Source: Ignavibacteriales bacterium (GTDB taxonomy: Bacteria; Bacteroidota; Ignavibacteria; UBA10030). From it: 64,000 bases of DNA. The position numbers were made by a program, and so were the translations under genes. Shown here one piece after another: positions 1-8,719 of the stretch (the stretch's first letter is position 1; every line of letters begins with the position of its first letter). The notes under the pieces were generated by a model. It was not told the DNA's origin. It worked only from the letters and a program-made list of their open reading frames with translations, and searched no databases. The stretch lies in contig JAPLFR010000006.1 in the NCBI GenBank assembly GCA_026390575.1, forward strand, positions 1 to 64,000, read 5' to 3'.

Positions 1-1990
1 ATGCTGTGGTGATCGTCGTAGCGTCCATCGTCTCACTGAAGGTTGCAGCTATTTTCTTGTTGAACCCTACACCTGTGGCATTGTTCAAAGGATCTGTTAA
101 TGTCACTGTGGGCGGGATAATGACTGCTGCTGCGCCTGTTGTGAAACTCCATACATAGTTACTGACCATCGCGATACCTGCAAGATCCTTTGCGCTGGTT
201 GTGATCGTCGCTGTATATGTTGTGCTGGGCGCGAGATTACTAGTCGGTGAATAGATTGCAGTTACACCTGAATACGATACAGTGCCTGCAACAAACGTTG
301 TCCCTTGCATTAAGGTAAACGTTGCCGTGGTTATCGTTGATGCGTCCATCGTCTCACTGAAGGTTGCAGCTATTTTCTTGTTGAACCCTACACCCGTGGC
401 AATATTCAAAGGATCTGTTAAGGTCACCGTGGGCGGGATAATGACTGCTGCTGCACCTGTTGTAAAGCTCCATACATAGTTACTGACCATCGCGATACCT
501 GCAAGATCCTTTGCGCTGGTTGTGATCGTAGCCGTATATATTGTACTGGGCGCGAGATTACTTGTCGGTGAATAGATTGCAGTTACACCTGAATACGATA
601 CAGTGCCTGCAACAAACGTTGTCCCTTGCATTAAGGTAAACGTTGCCGTGGTTATCGTTGATGCGTCCATTGTCTCACTGAAAGTTGCAGCTATTTTCTT
701 GTTGAACCCTACACCCGTGGCAGCATTAACAGGATCTGTCAATGTCACGGTGGGCGGAATGATGACTGCCGCTGCGCCTGTTGTGAAACTCCATACATAG
801 TTACTGACCATCGCGATACCTGCAAGGTCCTTTGCGCTGGTTGTGATCGTCGCCGTATATGTTGTACTGGGCGCGAGATTGCTCGACGGTGAATAAATTG
901 CAGTTGTACCTGAATACGATACAGTGCCCGAAACAAACGTTGACCCTTGCATCAAGGTAAATGATGCTGTGGTGATCGTCGTAGCATCCATCGTCTCACT
1001 GAAGGTTGCAGCTATTTTCTTGTTGAACCCTACACCCGTGGCAGCATTAACAGGATCTGTCAATGTCACTGTGGGCGGGATGATGACTGCTGCTGCGCCT
1101 GTTGTGAAACTCCATACATAGTTACTGACCATTGCGATACCTGCAAGATCCTTTGCGCTGGTTGTGATCGTCGCCGTATATGTTGTGCTAGGCGCGAGAT
1201 TACTTGTCGGTGAATAAATTGCAGTTGTGCCAACGTAGGATACAGTGCCCGAAACAAACGTTGTCCCTTGCATTAAGGTAAACGTTGCCGTGGTTATCGT
1301 TGAAGCGTCCATTGTCTCACTGAAAGTTGCTGCTATTTTTTTGTTGAATCCTACACCCGTGGCATTATTCGCAGGGTCCGTAAATGTTACAGTGGGTGGA
1401 ATGATAACTGCTGCTGCCCCTGTTGTGAAACTCCATACATAATTACTGGCCATTGCGATACCTGCAAGGTCCTTTATGCTGGTTGTGATCGTAGCCGTAT
1501 ATGTTGTATTGGGCGCAAGATTACTTGATGGTGAATAAATTGCAGTAGTACCAACATAGGATACAGTGCCCGCAACAAATGTTGACCCTTGCATTAAGGT
1601 AAATGATGCCGTGGTTATCGTTGAAGCATTCATTGAATCACTAAATGTTGCAGCTATTTTCTTGTTGAAACCAACACCTGTGGCATTATTCGCAGGATCT
1701 GTAAATGACACTGTGGGCGGGATGACGACTGCCGCAGCTTGTGTTGTGAAGCTCCACACATAGCTGCTTGCCAATGAGTTTCCTGCGAGGTCTTTGACGC
1801 TGGTTGTGATCGTACCAGTATATATAGTATTTGGCAATAGATTGCCTCCTGGTACAAAAGTCGCAACTGCGTTAGAGCACGATACAGTGCCCGCAACATA
1901 CGTTGACCCCTGCATTAAAGTAAATGATGCCGTGGTAATCGTTGAAGCGTCCATTGTCTCACTGAATGTTACAGTGATGATCTGAACCAC
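1..1990. repeat. 321-bp tandem repeats inside the Ig-like gene
   Basis: The same block recurs with a period of exactly 321 bases. For example, the GTGCC(T/C)(G/A)(A/C)AACAAACGTTG motif starts near 279, 600, 921, 1242 and 1563, with a more divergent copy near 1884. The period is 107 codons, so copies can be gained or lost without a frameshift. Copies far from the N-terminus are nearly identical at DNA level, which suggests recent duplication or gene conversion. The first copy, nearest the start codon, is the most diverged. Confidence 0.9.
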
Positions 1991-2308
1991 ATCCGCGGCA
2001 GTATTTGCAACGGTCTTGGTGAGAGACTTACCCGTTGTATTCTTTGCAATGATCTTGCTGTGAGCCACACTCGTGGTAGTATTCGCGTTCATTTTAGCGA
2101 AAGCAACACCTGTGGCATTATTCACAGGGTCTGTGGAAATTACGAATGGCGCGGTGGTGTCGCAGATGCCTACAATAGTGTCATCTTTGCATCCGGCCAT
2201 AAAGACAACCGACAGTAATGCGGCCGTCATTGCCACTTTGAGCGGGACGCCGAGGTAGCGAGCATATCGCCCCAAAACATTTGTTCGACTTGTTGCGTGA
2301 GTCTTCAT
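1..2308 (-). CDS. SbsA-type Ig-like repeat lipoprotein (partial, C-terminus off the left edge)
   Basis: The minus-strand frame starting at the ATG ending at 2308 stays open to base 1, giving at least 769 codons. AAAGGAGAG lies just upstream of the ATG. Residues 24-40 form a hydrophobic segment ending in the lipobox FMAGC, so Cys40 should be lipidated and the protein anchored in a membrane. After a linker of about 70 residues come 107-residue repeats with the signature DPANNATGVGFNKKIAATFSE and WSFTT, typical of bacterial Ig-like (SbsA/Big_5) domains of surface adhesins or S-layer proteins. Six repeats and part of a seventh are visible. Short plus-strand ORFs here repeat every 321 bases and are shadows. 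The role is probably in the cell surface or adhesion; the ligand is unknown. Confidence 0.88.
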   Translation of the reverse strand, partial: MKTHATSRTNVLGRYARYLGVPLKVAMTAALLSVVFMAGCKDDTIVGICDTTAPFVISTDPVNNATGVAFAKMNANTTTSVAHSKIIAKNTTGKSLTKTVANTAADVVQIITVTFSETMDASTITTASFTLMQGSTYVAGTVSCSNAVATFVPGGNLLPNTIYTGTITTSVKDLAGNSLASSYVWSFTTQAAAVVIPPTVSFTDPANNATGVGFNKKIAATFSDSMNASTITTASFTLMQGSTFVAGTVSYVGTTAIYSPSSNLAPNTTYTATITTSIKDLAGIAMASNYVWSFTTGAAAVIIPPTVTFTDPANNATGVGFNKKIAATFSETMDASTITTATFTLMQGTTFVSGTVSYVGTTAIYSPTSNLAPSTTYTATITTSAKDLAGIAMVSNYVWSFTTGAAAVIIPPTVTLTDPVNAATGVGFNKKIAATFSETMDATTITTASFTLMQGSTFVSGTVSYSGTTAIYSPSSNLAPSTTYTATITTSAKDLAGIAMVSNYVWSFTTGAAAVIIPPTVTLTDPVNAATGVGFNKKIAATFSETMDASTITTATFTLMQGTTFVAGTVSYSGVTAIYSPTSNLAPSTIYTATITTSAKDLAGIAMVSNYVWSFTTGAAAVIIPPTVTLTDPLNIATGVGFNKKIAATFSETMDASTITTATFTLMQGTTFVAGTVSYSGVTAIYSPTSNLAPSTTYTATITTSAKDLAGIAMVSNYVWSFTTGAAAVIIPPTVTLTDPLNNATGVGFNKKIAATFSETMDATTITTA

Positions 2309-2348
2309 AAAACTCTCCTTTGGTTAATTAAAAAGAAAACTAGTTTAT

Positions 2349-2678
2349 TTATTTTCTACTTGGCTTTGACAGTACTCTTTTACTGGACCGTTTTTTTTTC
2401 TTCAGCAATTTTGTTTTGGGCTTGTTCTTGATCGAGGACTTCTTCACTATCAACACCTTGCCCTTGGGCATTTTTAATTGATCAATTTCTTTTTTGAATT
2501 CGGCGACCTGTTCTTTGGCTTCCAGTTGGGCAATCCCGTATTTCTCCTGGAGCTTTCCAACAAGTTCCTCGTACCTGCCCGCAACTGACGCCAATTCGTC
2601 GTTCATTATTTTCCCCCAATGGCGCATGGCATTTCCTCTCCGTTGCTTCCATTGTCCTTCCATTCGATCCCAGTTCAC
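2349..2678 (-). CDS. CsbD-like general stress protein with a basic tail
   Basis: The start is GTG at 2678, preceded by GGGAAAGGAA. Residues 1-60 match the CsbD family: MNWDRMEGQWKQRRGNAM, then a central region ending in EKYGIAQLEAKEQVAEF. CsbD proteins are small helical cytoplasmic proteins induced by general stress; their molecular function is unknown. This one is 109 residues, longer than the usual 60-70. The extra part is a lysine/serine/arginine-rich tail (about residues 72-109) that could bind nucleic acid or be disordered. A 37-nt motif at 2795-2831, shared with the upstream region of another predicted stress gene (10027-10188), may drive its expression. Confidence 0.8.
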   Translation of the reverse strand: MNWDRMEGQWKQRRGNAMRHWGKIMNDELASVAGRYEELVGKLQEKYGIAQLEAKEQVAEFKKEIDQLKMPKGKVLIVKKSSIKNKPKTKLLKKKKRSSKRVLSKPSRK

Positions 2679-2794
2679 TGTATCATTTCCTTTCCCACAA
2701 AATGTTTATTCCAGATTTTCCCCTCCGGCGCTTCGTGAAGGGTAAAATTCTCTTCTGAGTCTGAAAAACTGTACCGCTAATTTCTCAAAGAGGG

Positions 2795-2831
2795 AATAGC
2801 TCGAAAGTATGAAAAAGGAATTAATCCCTTA
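2795..2831 (-). promoter_or_regulatory. Conserved motif upstream of the CsbD-like gene (copy 1)
   Basis: This 37-nt segment (plus strand AATAGCTCGAAAGTATGAAA, then AAGGAATTAATCCCTTA) lies about 117 bases upstream of the CsbD-like start codon. It aligns with 10351-10388 with about six mismatches. The conserved core on the minus strand is GGATTAA, then CTTTCATNCTTTCG and GCTATT. It is probably a shared promoter or activator site, and the factor is unknown. Apart from this motif and the hairpin at 3039-3067, I see no gene between 2679 and 3158. Confidence 0.45.
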
Positions 2832-3038
2832 AGGTTAGCTGACATGCTGCGAACCAACAACAGCAAAGAAGAGTGGGTAAAGAGTTCGGTGAGATAACAA
2901 CAGATGAGCATGGTAGCGTTTAACAATAATCCATAGAATATTTTTCAATCAAAGGTTTATTCTATTGAAACAGCCGAAGGAGTTGAGCATTGAAATTTTT
3001 AGAGTCAACAGGTTCAATACTTATTTTTGAGCTACGAG

Positions 3039-3067
3039 GCATTCTGACATGCAGAGTATCAGAATGC
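3039..3067 (-). terminator. Hairpin downstream of the AsmA-like gene
   Basis: GCATTCTGA and TCAGAATGC form a perfect 9-bp stem around an 11-nt loop, about 90 bases past the stop codon of the AsmA-like gene. No clean U-tract follows, so intrinsic termination is only a guess. Confidence 0.35.
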
Positions 3068-3158
3068 TGAAAACAAGCAATTGATATATATACTCCGGCC
3101 GCCTCATCTTCGGAAACATCCATTCGAACATGTGCTGCTGATAATGTTTGTGCTTATT

Positions 3159-4544
3159 TCAAAATCCGGCAACATTACCAAGACCGCCGCGAAGTGCAGG
3201 CCATATAAACTGAATAAACGTCTCATCCGGTTTTCGCGTATAGTCTACTACACCGATCTTCATCTTCCCGGATTTGTCGGGTATATTGCTCTTGCGTAAT
3301 TTAAAAAGGTTGGCGATAAAACTTGTGACGCGATTGACTAATCCGGTTTCACTTCCAGTATGTTTATCAAGAACAGCAATAGAAAAATCTTTGTACACTC
3401 CACGCACACTTCCCCTTGCATGTCCTGCCGTGACATTGATGTCAAACTTTGCTTCTTGAAGTATTCCTGATTTGATGCGTGTATGTTCGGCAATCTCAAG
3501 GTACTGATTGATTTTGTTCATATCCATTTTGCCGAGTGAACCATAGTACCGGAGGGATAAATCCGCCGATGCAACAGGAATCGACATGTGAACTGTCATC
3601 GCACCTGAATTCATGAATTTTGCCTGTGCATGAATATTTATTGGGGTGCCACGATTAGTTCGATTGGCAATTCCTTCTACCGACATTTTGATATCATCAA
3701 ATGTCACCACACCAGGCACCGTACCGACTGCAAACCTCTCGGAATATTTTACACGTCCTTGAAGGTATAGGCTATCGATCTGTAAGGTGCCTTTTATCGA
3801 TGAAAGAAGTTCATGCGGCATGGGAGGACTCGGTGAGTTTATATCGAAGGGTTTATCCATGTTGAGCATGAGATCGAGGGAGACACTATCGACGTGTGCC
3901 GAATGGATACGGTAAATATTTTCTTGCATCATCCCGAGAAAATCTGCACCAATAACTCTACATTGAGGAATAACGAGACGGCAACGAGTCCTTTTGAATT
4001 TGCTATTTGCAAAAAATTGCTCATCGTTCACCAAAGGATGTAACTCTAATGCTTCAGCCACTATCGATGAATCGGGCACCGATACACGCAATTGCTGACA
4101 ATGGAATGTATTTTCCCCAAAGGTCATTACAATTTGTTGTACATGTACAATAGAATTGGTGAGGCATCGAGGGGCAATGCTTCCTTCCCGGAGAACCTTC
4201 ATCCAGCCAACCCCTCTCAATGAGAGTTCAGCAATATGGCATGAGAAGGTGGAATCCTTTGCCTTTATTGTTATGGAGTCAACTTCAATGCTGTTCTCAG
4301 AAACCTTGTAATGCACATCAGCAATCTTTATAGAGTAGGCAGGATACGCTTTTGTTAATCCATTGATGATCTGACCTTTGAGAAACTTGTTGATATATGT
4401 ATCCGGAAACAATAGCAATACCAGTACACACACAAGTAGAATGACACTTGCGGCAAGACTCACATATGCTGCAACTTTCCATAGCGATCGTTTTTTTCGA
4501 TCTGGGCTTTCTTGTTCAATCGACATTTTCTTCAGCAATCTCAT
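3159..4544 (-). CDS. AsmA/DUF748-like membrane-anchored protein
   Basis: This is a 461-residue protein with a charged N-terminus, one membrane anchor (about residues 24-46, rich in L and V) and a long non-cytoplasmic part made of beta-rich segments. The layout, with phrases such as KGTLQIDSLYLQGRVKY and repeated short beta strands, resembles AsmA/DUF748 proteins. In that family such proteins sit in the inner membrane, face the periplasm and are linked to outer-membrane lipid or protein homeostasis. The start is uncertain: AAGGA directly abuts the ATG at 4544, and a second ATG lies at 4526. It is followed 3' by a hairpin and preceded by the AI-2E-family transporter on the same strand. The assignment is by overall pattern, not by a decisive motif. 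Confidence 0.55.
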   Translation of the reverse strand: MRLLKKMSIEQESPDRKKRSLWKVAAYVSLAASVILLVCVLVLLLFPDTYINKFLKGQIINGLTKAYPAYSIKIADVHYKVSENSIEVDSITIKAKDSTFSCHIAELSLRGVGWMKVLREGSIAPRCLTNSIVHVQQIVMTFGENTFHCQQLRVSVPDSSIVAEALELHPLVNDEQFFANSKFKRTRCRLVIPQCRVIGADFLGMMQENIYRIHSAHVDSVSLDLMLNMDKPFDINSPSPPMPHELLSSIKGTLQIDSLYLQGRVKYSERFAVGTVPGVVTFDDIKMSVEGIANRTNRGTPINIHAQAKFMNSGAMTVHMSIPVASADLSLRYYGSLGKMDMNKINQYLEIAEHTRIKSGILQEAKFDINVTAGHARGSVRGVYKDFSIAVLDKHTGSETGLVNRVTSFIANLFKLRKSNIPDKSGKMKIGVVDYTRKPDETFIQFIWPALRGGLGNVAGF

Positions 4545-4583
4545 TCCTTTTTATGATATCGGTGAAATTGGTACATTGAGCGG

Positions 4584-5624
4584 CTACCGCCCGAGCAACG
4601 CTGCAATCCATCGTGTATTTTCACTCCTTTCGAGTGCAAACTTTAAGGCCATAGTAAACGGCACACATAAAACCATGCCGATCAAGCCAAGCAAGCTTCC
4701 CCAAAAAATTAATGAGAGAAAGACAACCAAGGTAGAGAGTCCGAGTTTTTGTCCCATAATCCGAGGCTGAATCACATTCCCGATCACGAATGTTATGACA
4801 AGAAAACTTGCAACCAGTAAGGCACGTCCCACTCCGAATTGAATAAACGTCAGGATAGCTGCGGGAATGATAGCGATAACGACGCCTATTTGTGGTACAT
4901 AACTGAAGAAAAAGGCCAGCAGACCAAAGAGAATCGCAAAATCCGCACCAAGGATGGCCAGCCACACACCTGCAAGTATTCCAGATATCAAACTGACCAC
5001 TGTCTGAATCACTACATAGCGTTTGATATCATTGACAAATTTGGCAAACTCTGGGAATACCGCCTTGGGTTCACCAAGCGCAGCGCGGAGCTTGATGGGA
5101 AAACTTGAAGCCTCGAACAAAATAAAAGAAACCGTGAGCAGAATCAGAACAGTGTTGGACAACACCGAGCCCATGCTTTCTAATATACCGGTACCCAAAC
5201 TGCTCAGCGCTTCCGGATTAACATATCCAAGGATGGCTTTGGCGTTCACTATAATCCCCATGCTTGCCAAGAATGCCTTGAGAGCTAAAACTTGTTCCTG
5301 TAAGCGAGTTTGATAGAAAGGCATTGAATTAAAAACGCTCTTGATGGAGATACCCACCAGTACACCGGCTATCAACAGAATCAGAACAAATCCTGCGATC
5401 ACAATCACTACAGCGAGAGCAAAGGGAATACGTTTTCGCTTGAGCCAGAGTACCGGCGGCGTCCCAATGACAGCGAGGAAACCAGATATGAGAATCAATG
5501 CCAGGACCGACTGTGCTTGAATGATACCGTCAATGATGATGACAAGTGCTGCTGCGCTGATAAGGAAACGCATTCCACGCTGGGACTTGCTTTGCTCAGT
5601 TAAGGCAATCTGTAACTGTTCCAT
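4584..5624 (-). CDS. AI-2E family transporter (PerM/TqsA type)
   Basis: This is a 346-residue polytopic membrane protein. It has paired hydrophobic helices at the N-terminus (about 18-38 and 58-88), a central more polar region, and a cluster of helices at 200-330. The segment GVWLAILGADFAILFGLLAF, then YVPQIGVVIAIIPA and a C-terminal VLCVPFTMALK, is typical of the AI-2E transporter family. Members include quorum-signal exporters and Na+/H+ antiporters, so the substrate cannot be inferred. AAGGAGG lies just before the ATG and fixes the start. It may be co-transcribed with the AsmA-like gene 39 bases downstream. Confidence 0.88.
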   Translation of the reverse strand: MEQLQIALTEQSKSQRGMRFLISAAALVIIIDGIIQAQSVLALILISGFLAVIGTPPVLWLKRKRIPFALAVVIVIAGFVLILLIAGVLVGISIKSVFNSMPFYQTRLQEQVLALKAFLASMGIIVNAKAILGYVNPEALSSLGTGILESMGSVLSNTVLILLTVSFILFEASSFPIKLRAALGEPKAVFPEFAKFVNDIKRYVVIQTVVSLISGILAGVWLAILGADFAILFGLLAFFFSYVPQIGVVIAIIPAAILTFIQFGVGRALLVASFLVITFVIGNVIQPRIMGQKLGLSTLVVFLSLIFWGSLLGLIGMVLCVPFTMALKFALERSENTRWIAALLGR

Positions 5625-5734
5625 TACTCGACCTCCTTATCACAATGTACAATTTGTAGACGCTTCTCAATTAAATTCGCCATTCCATTTTGAGGTTACC
5701 TGCCAAAGCGAATTAGTGTATATTTTTTCAATGT

Positions 5735-5759
5735 GCATTCTTTTCTAAAAAAAGAATGC
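5735..5759 (-). terminator. Hairpin between the LysE-family and AI-2E-family genes
   Basis: GCATTCTTTT pairs with AAAAGAATGC (10-bp stem, short loop) just past the LysE-family stop codon. An A/T-rich tract follows within about 10 bases. It is a probable intrinsic terminator separating the two transporter genes. Confidence 0.5.
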
Positions 5760-5770
5760 AAAAACAATAC

Positions 5771-6382
5771 TTACAGTAATGTCACAATAATTATAATACC
5801 GGAAGTAATTATTAAAATACCGGCAATTCTGTTTACCCATTGCAGACCGATGACGTCTAATTTCTTTCTAAAAAGTGTAACACCGGAACTAAGAAGCAGG
5901 AACCATAAACTTGAACCAATAAAAACTCCTGCAACAAGAGCTGATGCAGATAAATAATCGAGCTCGTTTACTAAGCCGAGTGCAGCAAATACAGCAATAA
6001 AAGCGAAGATGGTTAAAGGGTTCGTGAGTGTGAGAAAAACAGTATAAAGGTATGGTCCGATCCATCTACGGCTTTTAATATGAACCTTAGGGTCGGCAGG
6101 CTGTTTGCGAAATGTTCTTACACCCATGAAAAGAAGAAGTATTCCCCCAGCCAGTCGTATCCAAATTCTTTGACTAACGAGTGTATTAGAAATAAATGTA
6201 AGCCCAAATGCAGCAACACAACCGTAAAGCAAATCGGCAGTTGCTGCTCCAAGACCTATAATGAGTCCGTGTAATCGTCCTTCCGTAAGGGTTTTGCGAA
6301 TGCACATAATTCCAATAGGTCCGATGGGCACTGCCATCGCAAAACCAATAAAGATTCCCTTAAGAAAAGAAGTAAGTTCCAT
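5771..6382 (-). CDS. LysE family translocator
   Basis: This is a 203-residue membrane protein starting MELTSFLKGIFIGFAMAVPIGPIG, the N-terminal hallmark of the LysE/RhtB exporter superfamily. In that family the G-x-x-x-G-P-x-G-P motif lies in the first helix and is needed for transport of amino acids or related small molecules. About six hydrophobic helices are visible, with TNPLTIFAFIAVFAALG in the middle matching the conserved NP motif. The frame is open further upstream (to 6571), but the extra 63 residues are not LysE-like and would overlap the next gene's coding sequence, so the ATG at 6382 is preferred. The substrate is unknown. Confidence 0.88.
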   Translation of the reverse strand: MELTSFLKGIFIGFAMAVPIGPIGIMCIRKTLTEGRLHGLIIGLGAATADLLYGCVAAFGLTFISNTLVSQRIWIRLAGGILLLFMGVRTFRKQPADPKVHIKSRRWIGPYLYTVFLTLTNPLTIFAFIAVFAALGLVNELDYLSASALVAGVFIGSSLWFLLLSSGVTLFRKKLDVIGLQWVNRIAGILIITSGIIIIVTLL

Positions 6383-6405
6383 TGTGTCACTACTTTTGCA
6401 AATAG

Positions 6406-6963
6406 CTATAATCCAAAGAGCAATCCGATCATGATAACGTAAAAATTGGAATTCAAACCAGAGCTTCCGGGGAACTGCTTGAAGTCGTAATTCAAGAAAA
6501 CGTATCGCATGTCTCCTACAAGCTTCGCACTTGTTCCAATAGGAAGTTCTATTCCACCGCCGAAATGCCAAGCGGTTTGCAGTTTCGTCTCAGATGCAAT
6601 GTCCTGTCCGATTATCGTCTTATCGTATTCGAATGTCGTATTGTACCATCCTGTCCCGATGGCCCCGTAGATGAACGGGAGAGGGTACACGAGCGCGGTG
6701 ATCATTATCGGCCAGTTCCGCACCGTCACTCCACCGCCGGCGTAGCTCTCTGCTCGATAGTTGATAGATCCTTCCAAATCGATTCCTAGAGAAGTCGGCA
6801 AACGAAGGACAACCCCTCCCATGAGCTTAGCCTTATCCGCATCCTTGGCATTGTAAATACCCAGTTGCGGACCCACATAAGCTCCTTGAGCGTCAGCCTG
6901 AGAACTTTGCAGTGTTAAAGCGAATACAAATACTGTCAAGAGCAAAACATATTTGGTTTTCAT
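6406..6963 (-). CDS. Outer-membrane beta-barrel protein
   Basis: The likely start is the ATG at 6963, which begins a classic signal peptide (MKTKYVLLLTVFVFALTLQS, cut near ADAQ). The upstream ATG at 7011 adds 16 residues with no signal character. The mature part (about 160 residues) alternates polar and hydrophobic residues in short strands, with Gly/Tyr/Trp-rich turns. It ends NFYVIMIGLLFGL, consistent with an 8-stranded outer-membrane barrel. The exact family is not recognised. It sits between the LysE-family gene and another barrel gene on the same strand. Confidence 0.65.
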   Translation of the reverse strand: MKTKYVLLLTVFVFALTLQSSQADAQGAYVGPQLGIYNAKDADKAKLMGGVVLRLPTSLGIDLEGSINYRAESYAGGGVTVRNWPIMITALVYPLPFIYGAIGTGWYNTTFEYDKTIIGQDIASETKLQTAWHFGGGIELPIGTSAKLVGDMRYVFLNYDFKQFPGSSGLNSNFYVIMIGLLFGL

Positions 6964-7050
6964 AATTAATCTTTTAATTATCGATAAATCAGTTTGTAAT
7001 ACACTTGACATAGTATTTCATTTAAAATGAACGGTCTAAATGTGTACATT

Positions 7051-7893
7051 TCAAAAATCAATAGAGTAACTCAATCCGCCTGACCATAAAAATTGAGAAG
7101 TTCGCACTGCAAGATCGGTCGGAGAGTAATCATACACAGGTGTAAATGATACTGTGAATCCTTTTCCCAGCGGATAATTAAATGCAACGGAAATTGTCAG
7201 ATTACTTAACCCTGTTATTGTCGTCGTTGTTGTCGTCGTCCCCTGCTTCTTTACAGCTCCTTTTCCCTGACCCCGATTTTTTGGGAGCAGACTGACATCA
7301 ACTGTCTGCGATACAAAAATGGTATTGATAGACGGCTCAAGTGCCAGACTTCCGATCCGACAACTTGTTGAAACGCCGGCGGAAACATAATTTGCACTTC
7401 CGCCTCCAAAGAAAAGGTCATAAGAAACTGATACAAGAAACTGATTGATGTTGAACGTTCCGCCAAGCGTGAGGGTACTTGAAAGCCCGGCTAATACGTT
7501 CAGTGTATCACTTTTATATGCATGATACGTGAATACCCCAAAGAGCGTCACGACTTTGCCTATAGGTTGTTTATAGCCGACATGAAACAAAGATTGTTGG
7601 TATCCACCATTTGTACCGAACCCACTGATCGCTTCTGCCCCGAAACTAAAGCCGTTTGTGTGATAAATCCCTCCCTCGAACGACAGGGCTGGCTGATCCT
7701 GATCGAGATCAACGCCGAATCTCGTGTAACGATTCATGAAGCGAGTTCCCAGAGACACATTCCACGGTTGTTCTTCTTCTACCTCCTCTTCTTCCTGTGC
7801 CTGCAAGGGGTTACTACTTGAAGTCACCAAGAGACCAACGACAATCCACCAACGCAGAAACAGAATCGAAAATTGTCGTTGCGTAGATCTCAC
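7051..7893 (-). CDS. Putative outer-membrane protein with Thr-run loop
   Basis: The start is GTG at 7893, with AAAGGAG eight bases upstream. A signal peptide (about residues 1-32) ends at LQAQ and is followed by an acidic stretch (EEEEVEEEQ). The rest is beta-rich, ending SGGLSYSIDF, whose terminal aromatic suits an outer-membrane barrel. Residues about 205-225 contain GKGAVKKQG and a run of six Thr, probably a surface or periplasmic loop. Repeated GGTFNINQFLVSVSYDLFFGG-like strands support a barrel of 10-12 strands. The function is unknown. Confidence 0.6.
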   Translation of the reverse strand: MRSTQRQFSILFLRWWIVVGLLVTSSSNPLQAQEEEEVEEEQPWNVSLGTRFMNRYTRFGVDLDQDQPALSFEGGIYHTNGFSFGAEAISGFGTNGGYQQSLFHVGYKQPIGKVVTLFGVFTYHAYKSDTLNVLAGLSSTLTLGGTFNINQFLVSVSYDLFFGGGSANYVSAGVSTSCRIGSLALEPSINTIFVSQTVDVSLLPKNRGQGKGAVKKQGTTTTTTTITGLSNLTISVAFNYPLGKGFTVSFTPVYDYSPTDLAVRTSQFLWSGGLSYSIDF

Positions 7894-7964
7894 GTTTTGC
7901 TCCTTTATTATTGTATTCTATACAAGTAAACTTGCATGTTGTACATCATCCATGAAACAACCAG

Positions 7965-8513
7965 TTATATTTTGTTTTTACCACGATCGTTTTTTTGCTT
8001 ATGATCCTTTTTACCACCCTTGCCATTATTTTCCTTATTCCAGCCGTTGTGATTTCCATTATCATGTTTTTGCTGCTGAAGCCAGTTGTTATGCTCGGGA
8101 TGATTTCTGTTTACAAAATATTTTGAATCCCTGCTATCGCGGATTGGCTGTTGATCGTGACGACCTCTATAGGAGGAATATTTTTCCCTATAGATGTTGT
8201 GATTCCGCCACGGTTCCCGCTCATTCACGACAACTTTATAAGAATTATAAAAGTCAAAATGACGAAAACGTGATGGTAAATTTGCGCTGCCTATCCAACG
8301 CCCTCTATTATAATAGTAATAACGGTGTTGAGGAACGTTGTAGTAAACTTCGATATCCGGCAAATAATAATAATCAACGTAGTCATACCCAGTCGGGCCC
8401 CAAGCTGGTTGATTCCCCAAGTTGAAGTCAAGATTAACGCGCACTTGAGCATGTAAAGTGCTCGAAGTATTCAATAAGAATAAAGCTGCGAATAGTATAA
8501 AAAAGTAACGCAT
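7965..8513 (-). CDS. Secreted Tyr-rich, Asn/Lys-tailed protein of unknown function
   Basis: AAAGGA eight bases upstream supports the ATG at 8513 over the one at 8537. The signal peptide MRYFFILFAALFLLNTSSTLHAQ is cut after AQ. The mature protein has a Tyr-rich core (GYDYVDYYYLPDIEVYYNV, RYYYYNRGRW), a basic region, and a C-terminal third dominated by N, K, G, H and D that is probably disordered. Similar short exported proteins are seen in Bacteroidota as hypothetical proteins. No catalytic motif is visible. It lies within the envelope cluster. Confidence 0.6.
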   Translation of the reverse strand: MRYFFILFAALFLLNTSSTLHAQVRVNLDFNLGNQPAWGPTGYDYVDYYYLPDIEVYYNVPQHRYYYYNRGRWIGSANLPSRFRHFDFYNSYKVVVNEREPWRNHNIYREKYSSYRGRHDQQPIRDSRDSKYFVNRNHPEHNNWLQQQKHDNGNHNGWNKENNGKGGKKDHKQKNDRGKNKI

Positions 8514-8719
8514 AATGTTTTTCCTTTCTAATTCCACTGTTTCATCCGGCCGTGAGAACGAACAGCGGATGTGAAACTCATTGGGAACAATCGAAATACT
8601 CTTAGATATTATTTTAAAATTTTCATCAGAATGTGAATAGTGGACTACATATTTCCATTTTGGAAAATATTCATGATCCTCGAAGTTGTTTCGAACGTCA
8701 TAGACGTTTCACCAGTACG

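Noticed and set aside
282-1763. Repeated 65-residue plus-strand frames starting MPATNVVPCIKVN and MPETNV
   Set aside because: They recur every 321 bases and are reverse-strand shadows of the Ig-like repeats; the true open frame is minus, running to base 1.
5771-6571. Longer LysE-family frame beginning at 6571
   Set aside because: The extra 63 residues are not LysE-like and would overlap the neighbouring gene; the conserved start is at 6382.
7736-8425. 229-residue plus-strand frame
   Set aside because: Low-complexity shadow of the minus-strand genes at 7051-7893 and 7965-8513; no coding features.
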